Source: Ancylobacter novellus (GTDB taxonomy: Bacteria; Pseudomonadota; Alphaproteobacteria; Rhizobiales; Xanthobacteraceae). From it: a DNA stretch of 28,420 bases. The DNA lies in NCBI GenBank assembly GCA_003241485.1, contig QFQD01000074.1:1-28420 (forward strand), read 5' to 3'. Every line of letters starts with the position of its first letter. Position 1 is the stretch's first letter. Under the pieces are notes generated by a model. The model was not told the origin of the DNA, made no database searches, and was given only the letters and a program-made list of their open reading frames with translations. Of this stretch, positions 7,355 through 15,435 are shown piece after piece. A program made the position numbers and the translations under genes.

Positions 7355-7368
7355 GGCGCTAACGTTCG

Positions 7369-7530
7369 TTAGGCGATGCGATCCTCGCGATAGTGAGCGG
7401 TTAGGTTGCCGCGTGAATCAACAATACCGAGCTTCTTAAGGTGCTCCAGCGCCGCCTTCTTGGACTGCGTTGCAGCCTTGCGCGTATGCTCCAAGGCTTT
7501 TAGCGTCTCACTAAGTTCACGCTTGGTCAT
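7369..7530 (-). CDS. 53-residue small basic protein, candidate antitoxin
   Basis: ATG at 7530 opens a 53-codon frame: MTKRELSETLKALEHTRKAA, then QSKKAALEHLKKLGI and a tail DSRGNLTAHYRED. It is a lysine-rich helical protein ending in a GxLTxxY(R) motif seen in small mobile-element proteins. It precedes the ADP-ribosyltransferase-like gene by 14 bases in the same direction. Size, charge and position suit an antitoxin or regulatory partner, but no recognised antitoxin domain is visible. Confidence 0.6.
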   Translation of the reverse strand: MTKRELSETLKALEHTRKAATQSKKAALEHLKKLGIVDSRGNLTAHYREDRIA

Positions 7531-7725
7531 TTGCCGGACCCATTCTTCACGTCAATGCGGTTCAGTATGACGCGCAATTTGTAGGACACCTGTATCACAC
7601 ATTGCGCTGTCGTTGCACCGGAAAACCGCCTCGGAAAAACGCTATCGCAAAACCAACGTTCCCAAAATGCGATGCACTTTTTTTGGGGAGGTGTTTTCGA
7701 GCGTGCATTTCTGACACTTACCCCC

Positions 7726-7962
7726 TCACGGCAGCCCGCGGCTGCCCGGCGGCCACTCATAGGTGAGGTTGTGGATGGTCGCGTTGAGCTGACCGTCCAT
7801 AACAATGAGGTCGCCGTTCAGCACCTCAATCAGGGCATAGATCGTCGTGCCGGGCGGAACCTTCCCGGCTCAGGTGCGGACCTTGTGGTGGAGCTCGCGC
7901 AACTCACGCTGCATTTCGGTGGCCTCGCTCGCCGTGTAGCGCCGCTTCTCTCGCTGAACCAT
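7726..7962 (-). pseudogene. Small phage protein interrupted by in-frame TGA
   Basis: The frame begins at ATG 7962 behind AGGAGGGG and reads MVQREKRRYTASEATEMQRE...KVRT, then TGA at 7870-7872 (codon 31). It continues without shift as AGKVPPGTTIYALIEVLNGD...NLTYEWPPGSRGLP to a TGA at 7726. The conserved-looking second half argues that this was one 78-residue gene. It starts one base after the stop of the gene at 7964-8185, so the two were translationally coupled. A CGA to TGA change would explain the break. Family function unknown. Confidence 0.6.
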
Positions 7963-7963
7963 C

Positions 7964-8185
7964 TCACCCCTCCTTCACGGCCTTTAGCTTCCGCGACGGC
8001 CGCCCCCGCACATAACCCCAGCTGGCCTCCTGGCGCGCCATCTCGAGCGTGATTTCCAGGTACTGCTGGCCTATGAGCAGGGCCTTGATGGCGGCGCGCA
8101 TGTCGCCGTCAAAGCTCGCGATCGTCTCGTCGATCTCGCCTTCGGTGACGGTCAGCGGTTGCGGTTCGTTGGGTGCGTCGGACAT
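7964..8185 (-). CDS. Hypothetical phage protein (73 aa)
   Basis: Reads MSDAPNEPQPLTVTEGEIDE then TIASFDGDMRAAIKALLIGQQYLE and a basic end GYVRGRPSRKLKAVKEG. AAGGAGG sits 6 bases before the ATG, a strong site. Helical, soluble, no recognised domain. Its TGA stop is immediately followed by the ATG of the next, TGA-interrupted gene, so the pair forms a small operon downstream of the membrane-protein gene. The acidic N-terminus and basic C-terminus are notable but do not give a function. Confidence 0.65.
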   Translation of the reverse strand: MSDAPNEPQPLTVTEGEIDETIASFDGDMRAAIKALLIGQQYLEITLEMARQEASWGYVRGRPSRKLKAVKEG

Positions 8186-8286
8186 GGCGGCCTCCTTGGG
8201 TCGCTATGGAAGCACGAGAACAAAAAGAGAACAAGACGGGACTCGGTGACGCGGCGCAGGGGCCGGGAATCGCACTTATAGGAACT

Positions 8287-8925
8287 CTAAACGCGGCTTA
8301 GAATTTCAATTTCGCAGCTGGGCATATGGCCATCTATGGTGATGACGGCCGAACGGTCGGTTGTCTGCCGCACCTGCGCAGTGGGTGTTCGTTCGCCAAC
8401 AAAATTAACCGTCAACTGCCGATACGTAACACTTTTATCGAAAACGATAAATATTACCCAGCTTGGCGGGATGGAAAAAAGCGTCATCCCGCTATCTGTG
8501 CGCGAATTGGCAGATGGGCTCCAGTAGACAAACCATGACGATATATTTTCCTCAAATAGAGATACCGGCGCTTCAGCTCGACCAGAGAACCGCAATCTCA
8601 ATAATACTCTATCCGCATTCTTTTGTTCTAATTTTGATGTCGCGCCAATCAGATTGGTGTATTTTTTAATATACTTATCTGTCCAAAGAGTAATGGCTAT
8701 TCCGGCAATGAAGGCAATGGCTAACTTAACCCAAGTCGGCTCAACTGCAGATGAAAGATGTATAGCGAACTGCTCGACCCTAGACGGGAGGTTGTCATAC
8801 CACCCTCTCTGCTCGGCATACTTGACGCCGAATTCATGCAGGATGGCTAAGATACCTGCCGCAGCCGCAAAGCTGATGATGTTGCGTAGGATTGAATATG
8901 GCGAGCGCATAGCTCCAATTACCAT
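8287..8925 (-). CDS. Two-TM membrane protein with beta-rich C-terminal domain
   Basis: The protein starts with a hydrophobic segment (ILRNIISFAAAAGILAILH), a short loop with SRVEQFAIHLSSAVEP and a second membrane helix (VKLAIAFIAGIAITLW), then a basic DKYIKKY and a C-terminal soluble domain rich in beta strands (RVLLRLRFSGRAE, WVIFIVFDKSVTYRQLTVNFVG, SAVITIDGHMPSCEIEIL). The layout suggests an inner-membrane anchored protein with a cytosolic or periplasmic domain; no family recognised. The start is uncertain: ATG 8925 is used, but ATG 8910 with a close GGAG, or a TTG at 8970, are possible. AT-rich relative to the structural genes, so probably cargo, perhaps superinfection exclusion or defence (inference). 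Confidence 0.6.
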   Translation of the reverse strand: MVIGAMRSPYSILRNIISFAAAAGILAILHEFGVKYAEQRGWYDNLPSRVEQFAIHLSSAVEPTWVKLAIAFIAGIAITLWTDKYIKKYTNLIGATSKLEQKNADRVLLRLRFSGRAEAPVSLFEENISSWFVYWSPSANSRTDSGMTLFSIPPSWVIFIVFDKSVTYRQLTVNFVGERTPTAQVRQTTDRSAVITIDGHMPSCEIEILSRV

Positions 8926-9014
8926 ACCGCGCCATTGCCGAGTGAGCGATTGGCACTCACTCCAGCACAATTTCTGCGATGATCATATGGATGTAAGAGC
9001 AAATCTCTCGACGG

Positions 9015-9039
9015 AAAGCCCGGCGCGAGGCCGGGCTTT
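9015..9039. terminator. Terminator at end of late operon
   Basis: A 10-bp perfect stem AAAGCCCGGC (9015-9024) and GCCGGGCTTT (9030-9039) with loop GCGAG lies two bases beyond the tape-measure stop. It ends the late transcript, which means no further tail genes follow in this operon. Confidence 0.8.
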
Positions 9040-9041
9040 CG

Positions 9042-11393
9042 TCACGACATTACCCTCCGCCATCCGAACCGCCTGGCGCCAACCCGGTCGAACGCACCAT
9101 CCTCAAATGCCGACTGCATCTCACCCCGCACCATCTTGCGGATGTCGATCTGGACGCCACCGTCAGGTGACTGCTGCGCCGACACGTCGACGCCTGGCGC
9201 GTTGTTGTTGATGGTGACCTTTAGCGGCGCGGCTGGACCGGCGGCGCGGCCGCCGGCATCATTCACATATGTCGCCAAGCGGCTCGCTTCCCGCCCCACG
9301 AAGCCGCCGTCGGCGTAGCCCCGCACCGCGCTCTGGTGCATAGCCTCGAGCGTGCGGACGCCCATGCGGGACGTCGCGGCCTTGCTGAAGACGAACTCGC
9401 CGCGATGCACAATACCGGCCGGCTCGTGCTTGCCACCGTTGCCGGTGAAGCCGCCGTCGGCGTAGAGCGGGCCGGAGCCAGCGAAGCCGGCAGCGATGCC
9501 GCCCGTTGCGCCGCCGCCGAACACGCCGCCGAGAGCCTGCTGGCCGATGCCGACCAAGCCGAGCATGGCCTGTTTGGCAGCGTAACGCGCCAAGTCAGCG
9601 AGCATCGAGTCGACCAGCGAGCCGAAATCAACCTTCCCGCTTGTGGCAAAAGCGGCGAATGCGTCCTCCAGGCTGCTGAACGTTCCGGCGATCAGGTCCG
9701 CGGTGCGTTCCGCCTCGGTGCCGAGGCTGTCGAAATATTGGAACGTCGCCAGCTACACGCCAGCAAGCGGGTCGTTGGACTTCGACAGGGACTCGATGGC
9801 GGCCGCTTTCCGCGCCGCGGCGAGCTCTTCAGCCGCCTTCGCGGCAGCACGCCCGTACGTCTCCTGGTCGATGGCGCCGCGCCGCAACAGTTCGTTCAAC
9901 CGCTCTAGCTCGGCGGCGTACTTTTCCGCCTCGGTGCGGGTCGACTGCCACACGCGCTCGGCATCTCGCTGCCACTCACGCTCGAGCCGCTGCCGCTCGC
10001 GGGTCGCGTCGCTCGCCGCCTTCTCGCCTGCCGCGATGCGCTGTTGCGCGTCGTACATCGCCTCCGCCGCGGCCGTGGCGCGCGCGATCTGGTCGGCGCT
10101 GGCGTCGCCCTCGAGTTTGCTCAGTTCCCCCGTGACATAGCGCTGGCGCGGATCTCCAATGGAGGCCAGCTCACGCTGGAGGGCGGCTTGCTTTTCGAGC
10201 CCGGCGACGAACTCGTCGTTCTTGATCCACCTGTTCGTTGCTTCGACCAGCTCGCGCACCGAAATGGCGGCACCAGAAGCGGACTCGTTGATGGCATCGA
10301 GCGCGCCGCTGGCTTCCTTCCACAGCGTCTGCGCCTCTTGGGCCGCCAGCCCAGACTTGCGGATCTCCTCACCGGCACGCTGCACCGCAGGATCATCCGA
10401 AGCGTTCATCACCTCCGCGATGGCCTCGCGGAAGGCGTCAACGTTGGGCGTGCCCGCGGCGACGTCGTCCATGAAGCGCCGAATCTCGTCGGCGAACGCC
10501 CCGAACTTCGGGTCGACAACGAAGGGCCCCGAACCCGCACCCGTGTCGAGATACGAGCCCAGCGACATCGAGAAGTCCGTCGCGCTGGACATCATGGCCT
10601 TGCGCTGGCGGCCCGCGTCCGCGCGGGCATCGGCCTCAAGCCCGGCGGTGCGAGCGGCGGCGTATTTCGCCGCGGCAATGGCCGCCGCGCCGTATTCCTT
10701 GCTCACATCTTCGATAATGCGACGATGTTCGTCGAGGGCCTTCGTTGCTTTGTCGGCGTCGGACTCGAACCCCGAAAATGCAGCATCCGCGGCAAGACCT
10801 AGCCCCACCACGCCGAGCAGCGCCATGTTGACCGGCGTCAGCAGGGTCATGAACGCCTGGCCAACTCCACCGATGACGGACTTCACGCCGCGGTCGCCGA
10901 AAATCTGGCTGATCTGACCGCCCTGCGTCGCGATCACTTGAAAAGGTGACGACCCGCTGGCGAGCATCGTCGCGACGTCATTTATCTGCGCCGTGAGGTT
11001 TTGAACCTCGTGAGACGCAAGCTTCGTGTTATCATTCAGCTACGGCGTCAGCTCAGGCGTGGCGAACTTCTTCTGCAGAAGTTCCATGTCGCGCGCGTAG
11101 TCTTCTGCGCTGGCCTTGCCCTGTGCGAAGGCGGCGTCGAGCGTGCGCTGGCCCTTCGCGAGATTTTGCTGGCTGCGATAGGTGTCGTCAATTCTACGGC
11201 GCAAGGCATCGTAAGCAGACGCGACCGAGAGCTAGCGTTTCACCACCTGGTCGTCTACGCGGACCATCGCCTCGCCGGCAGCGGCAACTTTCCGCTGTGC
11301 GTCTGCGACGGCATCGAGGGCGGCTTCCGCCTTGGCCTCGCCGCGGGTCTGGAACTCCAGAACAGCGCGCGTTACCTGCTCACGCGACGCCAT
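9042..11393 (-). pseudogene. Tail tape measure protein, 784-codon frame with three in-frame TAG
   Basis: From ATG 11393 to TGA 9042 the frame is continuous for 784 codons, broken only by TAG at codons 54 (11232-11234), 118 (11040-11042) and 547 (9753-9755). The segment DVATMLASGSSPFQVIATQGGQ...FGDRG is typical of the TMP_2 tape-measure N-terminal region; a hydrophobic stretch (VNMALLGVVGLGLAA), long helical repeats rich in Ala/Glu/Arg and a Gly-rich C-terminus (QALGGVFGGGATGG) follow. It would set tail length and guide DNA ejection. The start overlaps the end of the 125-residue gene by 14 bases. Either a nonsense-decayed gene or one read through at TAG; each TAG fits a CAG (Gln) codon one transition away. 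Confidence 0.85.
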
Positions 11394-11757
11394 CGGTCAC
11401 CAGCTTTCCGGCCTTCACGCGCGAGGCGGCGTACACCGCAGCGCGGCGGAACTCGGCGCCGACATCGGGATCCGCCAGCCAATCAGCGACGGCCGTCGGC
11501 GTGCAGGGGAGCGGACCGCCGGCATCTGATTCAAACGACCACGCGGTGATAGCCGCGCCGAGCATCGCGTCCAAGGCTTCAGCGTGAGTCTTGTCGTCGG
11601 CAAGCGCTTCGTCGCGGGCGTGGTGCGCCGCGCGGCTGCCCAGCGAGCGAATCTCGAGGTCGACGGTGAATCCCGTCTCGCCAAACGGAACGTCGCGAAC
11701 CCACACGGGCGCGTCGCCCGCGATGATCGCGGAACGGATGTCACTGATTTTGGTCAT
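11380..11757 (-). CDS. Probable phage tail assembly chaperone (125 aa)
   Basis: The gene lies directly before the tape measure, the usual place of the tail assembly chaperone, and its stop overlaps the tape-measure start. The product begins MTKISDIRSAIIAGDAPVWV and continues with a helical region (HHARDEALADDKTHAEALDAMLGAAITAWSF split by loops) and VADWLADPDVGAEFRRAAV, the general pattern of gpG-like chaperones (short beta start, helical rest). AGGAG precedes the ATG by 5 bases. No internal stop codon. I see no slippery frameshift signal producing a gpGT-type fusion. Family assignment rests mainly on position and shape. Confidence 0.6.
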   Translation of the reverse strand: MTKISDIRSAIIAGDAPVWVRDVPFGETGFTVDLEIRSLGSRAAHHARDEALADDKTHAEALDAMLGAAITAWSFESDAGGPLPCTPTAVADWLADPDVGAEFRRAAVYAASRVKAGKLVTDGVA

Positions 11758-11765
11758 CTTGTCTC

Positions 11766-12068
11766 CTACGGCGCCATAGGCCAGCCATCCGCGTCAAAGC
11801 GTATCGGCGCGCGGCCTCGTTCGCTCATTTGCTTATCTCGATTGTGGTGCGTGGCGCACAGCGATTGCAGGTTGTTCGGATCGAAGAACAACGACTCGTC
11901 GCCCTTGTGCGGCCTGATGTGGTCGACGACTTCGGCAGGCGTTACCGCCTCCGACTCGAGGCACATGGCGCATAGAGGCTGCCGCTCAAGCTGCGCTTGC
12001 CTAAGCCGTTTCCATGCGGCCAGCCCATAAAGGCGCGCCCATGGGCGCTATTTCGAGGCAGTGGGCAT
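11766..12068 (-). CDS. HNH endonuclease with in-frame TAG at codon 7
   Basis: From ATG 12068 (GGAGG upstream) the frame reads MPTASK-TAG-RPWARLYGLAAWKRLR, then CAMCLES, VVDHIRPHKGDESLFFDP and NLQSLCATHHNRD. This is the phage HNH nuclease family with its D-H catalytic pair, HN region and CxxC...C..H metal ligands; such proteins usually support terminase cleavage at cos. TAG is at 12048-12050. The frame ends at TAG 11766; reading through it would add four codons and stop at a TGA overlapping the next ATG. In phages this gene normally lies beside terS, so its place after the capsid is odd. Without readthrough only a downstream start could give a shortened protein. Confidence 0.8.
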
Positions 12069-12083
12069 TGAGCCTCCAAAGGC

Positions 12084-12105
12084 GGGGCCGGCCGAAACCG
12101 GCCCC
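12084..12105. terminator. GC-rich hairpin after the capsid gene
   Basis: An 8-bp stem GGGGCCGG (12084-12091) and CCGGCCCC (12098-12105) with loop CCGAAA lies in the 43-bp gap between the capsid stop and the HNH start. There is no clear U-tract, so it may attenuate or protect the capsid transcript rather than end it fully. Confidence 0.45.
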
Positions 12106-12111
12106 CATGAC

Positions 12112-13239
12112 TCACGCGCTGATCTTCAGCAGCTTGATGGCTTCGGAGTTCGCCAGACTGCCGCCAACGCGCCGATATGCGTAAAAATTGACATTGGGCT
12201 TGTTGGCGAAGGGATCGCGAAGGAACTTGATACCCAGGCGATCGACAATCACGTAGCCAAGCTTGAAGTTACCGAAGGCAATGGGAGTGCTACCCGCGGC
12301 GATGTCCGGCATCCCTTCGTCGATCTCGACCGGATAGCCAAGCAGAGACGCCGGTGCACCTAGAACGTAACTGTCACGCCAGATGTAATTGCCCTGGCCA
12401 TCCTTCAGCTTATCGACCGTTGCCGCGGTATTGCTGTTCATGACGAACACAGACCCCGTCCGGTACGGCGACCGAAGCTTCCAAACCAGATCCTTCAGCG
12501 CATCCGACGTGATCGCCGTCGCATTGCCGCTGTTCACGGCCTGGAGCGTGCCCCAGGGGCGAACCGCGTCGGCCGTGGTCGCGGTGGCGTAATTCAGCAG
12601 ACCGCGCGGCTTGCCCGCCCCGTCGCCTACGAGAAATGCCGAACTCTCCGACCGCACGAACTTGTCGGCGATCTTCGCTTCGATCCATCCGCCAAGGTCG
12701 AAGCCGGCATCCTCGAGAAGGGTCTGGGTCACCGGCAGGTTCGCGAAGATCTCGTGAACCTGCACCTCGAGTTTGCCCAGGGTCGGCGAGTCAGTATTGG
12801 GGCGGGCTTCGCGCTCGGCAACCCAGCGAGCTTCCGGCTCGCCGAGGTCAAGCGGCTCGATCCACGAGCCGCCCGCCGTGATCGTTTCCACGCGGGAGAG
12901 GCGCCGCATGGGCGACTCCTCGCGCAGTCGCGTGGTCATCGTCGAGCTCAGCGCCGGGCTGGTCAGATAGCCGCCATCCGGGTCCGAGCCGGTGTGCATG
13001 GCCGCGCGCAGCTGCGCCTCATCGCCGGTGCGGGCGAACGTCGCCAGCGCCTTCAGCTCTGTCGCGCGGTTGCCGGCTTCAGGTCCGACGGCATTGCCGC
13101 CGCCGGGACGCTTCAGCACGGCGTCGATGCGCTCAAGTTCCTTGTCGAGGACACCAAGCCTGGTATCGATGGCAGCAACGGCAGTGGTCGTGCGCTCGGC
13201 GAGGGCGTCGACCTAAGCGCGGATCGGGGTGAGGTCCAT
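12112..13239 (-). CDS. HK97-type major capsid protein with in-frame TAG at codon 9
   Basis: From ATG 13239 (AAGGAG 6 bases upstream) the frame reads MDLTPIRA-TAG-VDALAERTTT and stays open for 376 codons to TGA 12112. A helical N-terminal scaffold-like delta region (residues 10-50) precedes the HK97-fold core: GGYLTSPALSS, MRRLSRVETITAGGSW, VHEIFANLPVTQTLLEDAGFDL, DGAGKPRGLLNY, FVMNSNTAATVDKLKDGQGNYIW and GYPVEIDEGMPDI...IAFGNFK. Length is normal for the family. The ClpP-like protease next to it would remove the delta domain during maturation. The TAG (13213-13215) sits in the part expected to be cleaved; a start codon after it might also give a functional core. Capsid assembly is the family role. 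Confidence 0.88.
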
Positions 13240-13248
13240 GTGGACTCC

Positions 13249-14085
13249 TTATTTCTGAAGGGGAATCAGCGCGTCGATATGCGCCGTGAACTCGGCAACC
13301 GCGGCAGCATCGCGCTGATCATCCGCATCACCATGGTAGCCGCGCGCCGCGAGCGCGCGGGCCTGCGAACGTGAAGCCCCGGCGTCCCGCAGGGCAGCTT
13401 CGACGTCCCTTATTGTCGTTATGCCGCGCTCGGGAGCGGCGAGTTCGGCCGGAGCCTTGGCGAACACCGACAGATCGAATCGGGCGCGCGCTTCGACCGT
13501 CGGGAGAAGTTCATCAGCAAGGCCGGCGTCGATAGCGGCCTGACCATCGAACCACGTCTCCGCATCCATCAGCTGTCTTACCGCTGCCAGCTGCTGGCCA
13601 GTTCGAACCACATAGGTTGACGCCATGGCGCGATCGATGCCGCGGAGCAGTTCAGCAGCGGCGGCGTGATCCGCCTCGTTGCCGACGGCGATCGTCCACG
13701 CGCGGTGAATCATCATGAAGGCGTTGTCGGCTATGGCGATCTCATCGCTCGCCATGGCAATGAGAGATGCCGCGGAAGCGGCTAGGCCAACGATCTCAAC
13801 CCGCACGTTGCCCTGATGGCGCACGAGGTCGTTGTAGATCGCGATGCCGTCGAAGATGTCACCACCAGGGGAGTTAATGCGCAGCACGATGTCGCCCGGC
13901 GCCTCCTTCAGCTTGGCGCTGAAGTCCCTCGCTGACACGCCCCAAGCTCCAATTTCGTCATAGAGCTCGATGACAGTTGCCCCACCAGCCGCACGAGTGT
14001 CGAAGGCTCTACCAGTGGCGCGGGCGAAGAATGGGCGGCTGTGACCAGTAGGCGCTGTCGGCGCCTAGATTGCTTCAGGCCGCAT
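13249..14085 (-). CDS. ClpP-like head maturation protease with in-frame TAG at codon 7
   Basis: The core has INSPGGDIFDGIAIYNDL, the nucleophile region GLAASAASLIAMASDEI and the histidine region NAFMMIHRAW, the pattern of phage head proteases related to ClpP. The visible GTG at 13938 would cut off the first beta strand (ATVIELYDEIGAWGVSARDF), so the natural start is ATG 14085, preceded by AAGGGG and overlapping the upstream stop by 11 bases. From there the frame reads MRPEAI-TAG-APTAPTGHSRPFFAR and runs to TAA 13249 (279 codons). TAG is at 14065-14067. No other start codon occurs between this TAG and 13938. It processes the adjacent capsid protein. Confidence 0.85.
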
Positions 14086-14587
14086 CGGCGCACCCCTTGA
14101 AGCCAAGGTCGGCGCCAATCGCGGCGATGACCATCCCCGGCACTTCGATGCGACGACGGAACGTGTCGACGCCCTTGAAATCGAGGATCGCGTCGCCGCG
14201 CCAATAGCGGACCTCGCGCCCATCACGCCGAATCGCAATCATTGGCTCGCTCATATCGATCGTCACGTGCGCCCCGCGCGCCGCTCGATCGCCACGCCAG
14301 ATCGTCGAAATGAGAGTGACTAAAGCGGAAATCGCCGTCTCTCCGGTCTGGATATTCGCCAGCGAAGCGAACTCATCAACGGTAGCCGGCGCCTGCCGGA
14401 CGCGCTCGGCGGCGAGTGAGAGCAGCAAGGAAGCACAATCGACGGGGCGCGCCAGCGCACGCTGGCTGCCAGAACTGACGGGCAGGTTTCCGGCGTCTTG
14501 CAGGCTTCTGCCGCGCTGTTCGACGAACGTGGCGGCGAGCCCGGTCCGCGCCGCCGTGGCGCGAACAAGCTCGGGAACTGATCCCAT
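14075..14587 (-). CDS. Hypothetical protein (170 aa), first gene of late operon
   Basis: Not recognised. It reads MGSVPELVRATAARTGLAAT, a helical stretch ALARPVDCASLLLSLAAERV, VDEFASLANIQTGETAISAL and a beta-rich end (AHVTIDMSEPMIAIRRDGREV, RRRIEVPGMVIAAIGADLGF). AGGA precedes the ATG. It follows the strong terminator at 14637-14667, so a late promoter should lie in 14588-14636. In ordinary HK97-type phages this slot, between terS and the protease, is filled by TerL and portal; this protein is far too short and lacks their motifs. Its stop overlaps the protease ATG. Function unknown. Confidence 0.62.
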   Translation of the reverse strand: MGSVPELVRATAARTGLAATFVEQRGRSLQDAGNLPVSSGSQRALARPVDCASLLLSLAAERVRQAPATVDEFASLANIQTGETAISALVTLISTIWRGDRAARGAHVTIDMSEPMIAIRRDGREVRYWRGDAILDFKGVDTFRRRIEVPGMVIAAIGADLGFKGCADAA

Positions 14588-14636
14588 AATATTCCTGTGG
14601 TTTGGAGAAACTGCGGCCTATGTGCCAGAAAAAGGA

Positions 14637-14667
14637 GCCGCCGACTGGAAGGACGACAGTCGGCGGC
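14637..14667 (-). terminator. Strong rho-independent terminator before late operon
   Basis: An 11-bp perfect stem GCCGCCGACTG/CAGTCGGCGGC (loop of 9) followed on the minus strand by TCCTTTTT. It separates the terS transcript from the late operon and is oriented for minus-strand transcription. Confidence 0.85.
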
Positions 14668-14748
14668 GAAGCAACACACACCCGCGGCCAGCCTGAAATG
14701 ACCGCACCATGAACTTATCAAATAGATGGGGTACCCCCTCCAACCCCA

Positions 14749-15435
14749 TCAAGCGGCAAGCCGGCGGACGTTGTCGTTCGCGGCCTCGTGCCAGTTGGCC
14801 GGGACGTCCGCGCCGTAGCCGAGAGCTCGGCAGCCGATGGCCGGCAACGCAATATCGCGCTGCACCGCGCGCTCTTGGGTTCGGCCCCAGCTCTGAAGAT
14901 CCTCGAGCGCCGCACGGGCGAACAGGAGCCCATCGCGCACCTTCTCACGGCCCAGCTTGGCCGAGTCGTTCGCGTTGCCGCCATGCCGCGTGCCGATGTC
15001 GCGCATCGCAACGCCGAACACGGTAGCGTCGATCAGATCGCGCCAGAGATGGCCGGCGCGGTAGCTGACGAGTGCCAACACCTGCCGCGCGCGGGCGGTC
15101 ACCTCGGGGCCCACTAGGCGGCCGGGGGCAGCGATGTCGATGCGTGCCGGTGATGGAGTAGAGCGATTGACCGTCTCGAACAGCGCGGCGATGGTCTCGG
15201 CGGTCTCGCGGAGGAAGGCAGGAAGGCGGCCTGAGTCGAATTCCTGAGCCAGCGGCGCGGGCTCGCCGGCCGCTTGACGCTCCGACGCAGATGGCGCGCG
15301 GCCGGTGCGTGCCGGTTCGGGGATCGGTGCACCTGCGTCGCGGGCGGGGCGAAAGCTGACGGGGTATTCGGAAGGCTTATCGAGTTCAACGCGGCCGCGC
15401 GAGCGGCCGGCATCGAACACCGGCATTTCAGGCAT
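14749..15435 (-). CDS. Hypothetical protein (228 aa) downstream of terS
   Basis: Not recognised. The first 80 or so residues are proline-rich and probably disordered (EYPVSFRPARDAGAPIPEPA), and the rest is helical (RARQVLALVSYRAGHLWRDL, AKLGREKVRDGLLFARAALE) ending with NWHEAANDNVRRLAA. The start at 15435 has GGAG 6 bases upstream and the same GGAGTCCACATG context as the capsid gene, which supports it over longer frames. It lies 120 bp after terS and directly before the terminator. By position it may be a packaging accessory, but no motif shows this. Confidence 0.62.
   Translation of the reverse strand: MPEMPVFDAGRSRGRVELDKPSEYPVSFRPARDAGAPIPEPARTGRAPSASERQAAGEPAPLAQEFDSGRLPAFLRETAETIAALFETVNRSTPSPARIDIAAPGRLVGPEVTARARQVLALVSYRAGHLWRDLIDATVFGVAMRDIGTRHGGNANDSAKLGREKVRDGLLFARAALEDLQSWGRTQERAVQRDIALPAIGCRALGYGADVPANWHEAANDNVRRLAA

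Noticed and set aside
7661..7687. CCCAAAA...TTTTGGG inverted repeat as a terminator
   Set aside because: The stem is AT-rich with a loop of 13 nt and would be weak. Not supported enough to list as a feature.
9042..9605. Separate small gene at the end of the tape measure
   Set aside because: It is in the same frame as the upstream tape-measure parts, with only a TAG between, and no ribosome site precedes it.
10755..10790. T-arm-like sequence GGACTCGAACCCC suggesting a tRNA, possibly a suppressor
   Set aside because: No acceptor, D or anticodon arm can be built around it, and it lies within the tape-measure frame. No tRNA with a CUA anticodon was seen anywhere in the window.
13249..13938. GTG 13938 as the true start of the head protease
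   Set aside because: It removes the first strand of the fold, lacks a good ribosome site and leaves conserved-looking coding sequence upstream; ATG 14085 is better supported.
14593..14696. Short open frames around the terminator as genes
   Set aside because: They overlap the strong hairpin 14637-14667 and have no ribosome site or recognisable sequence.
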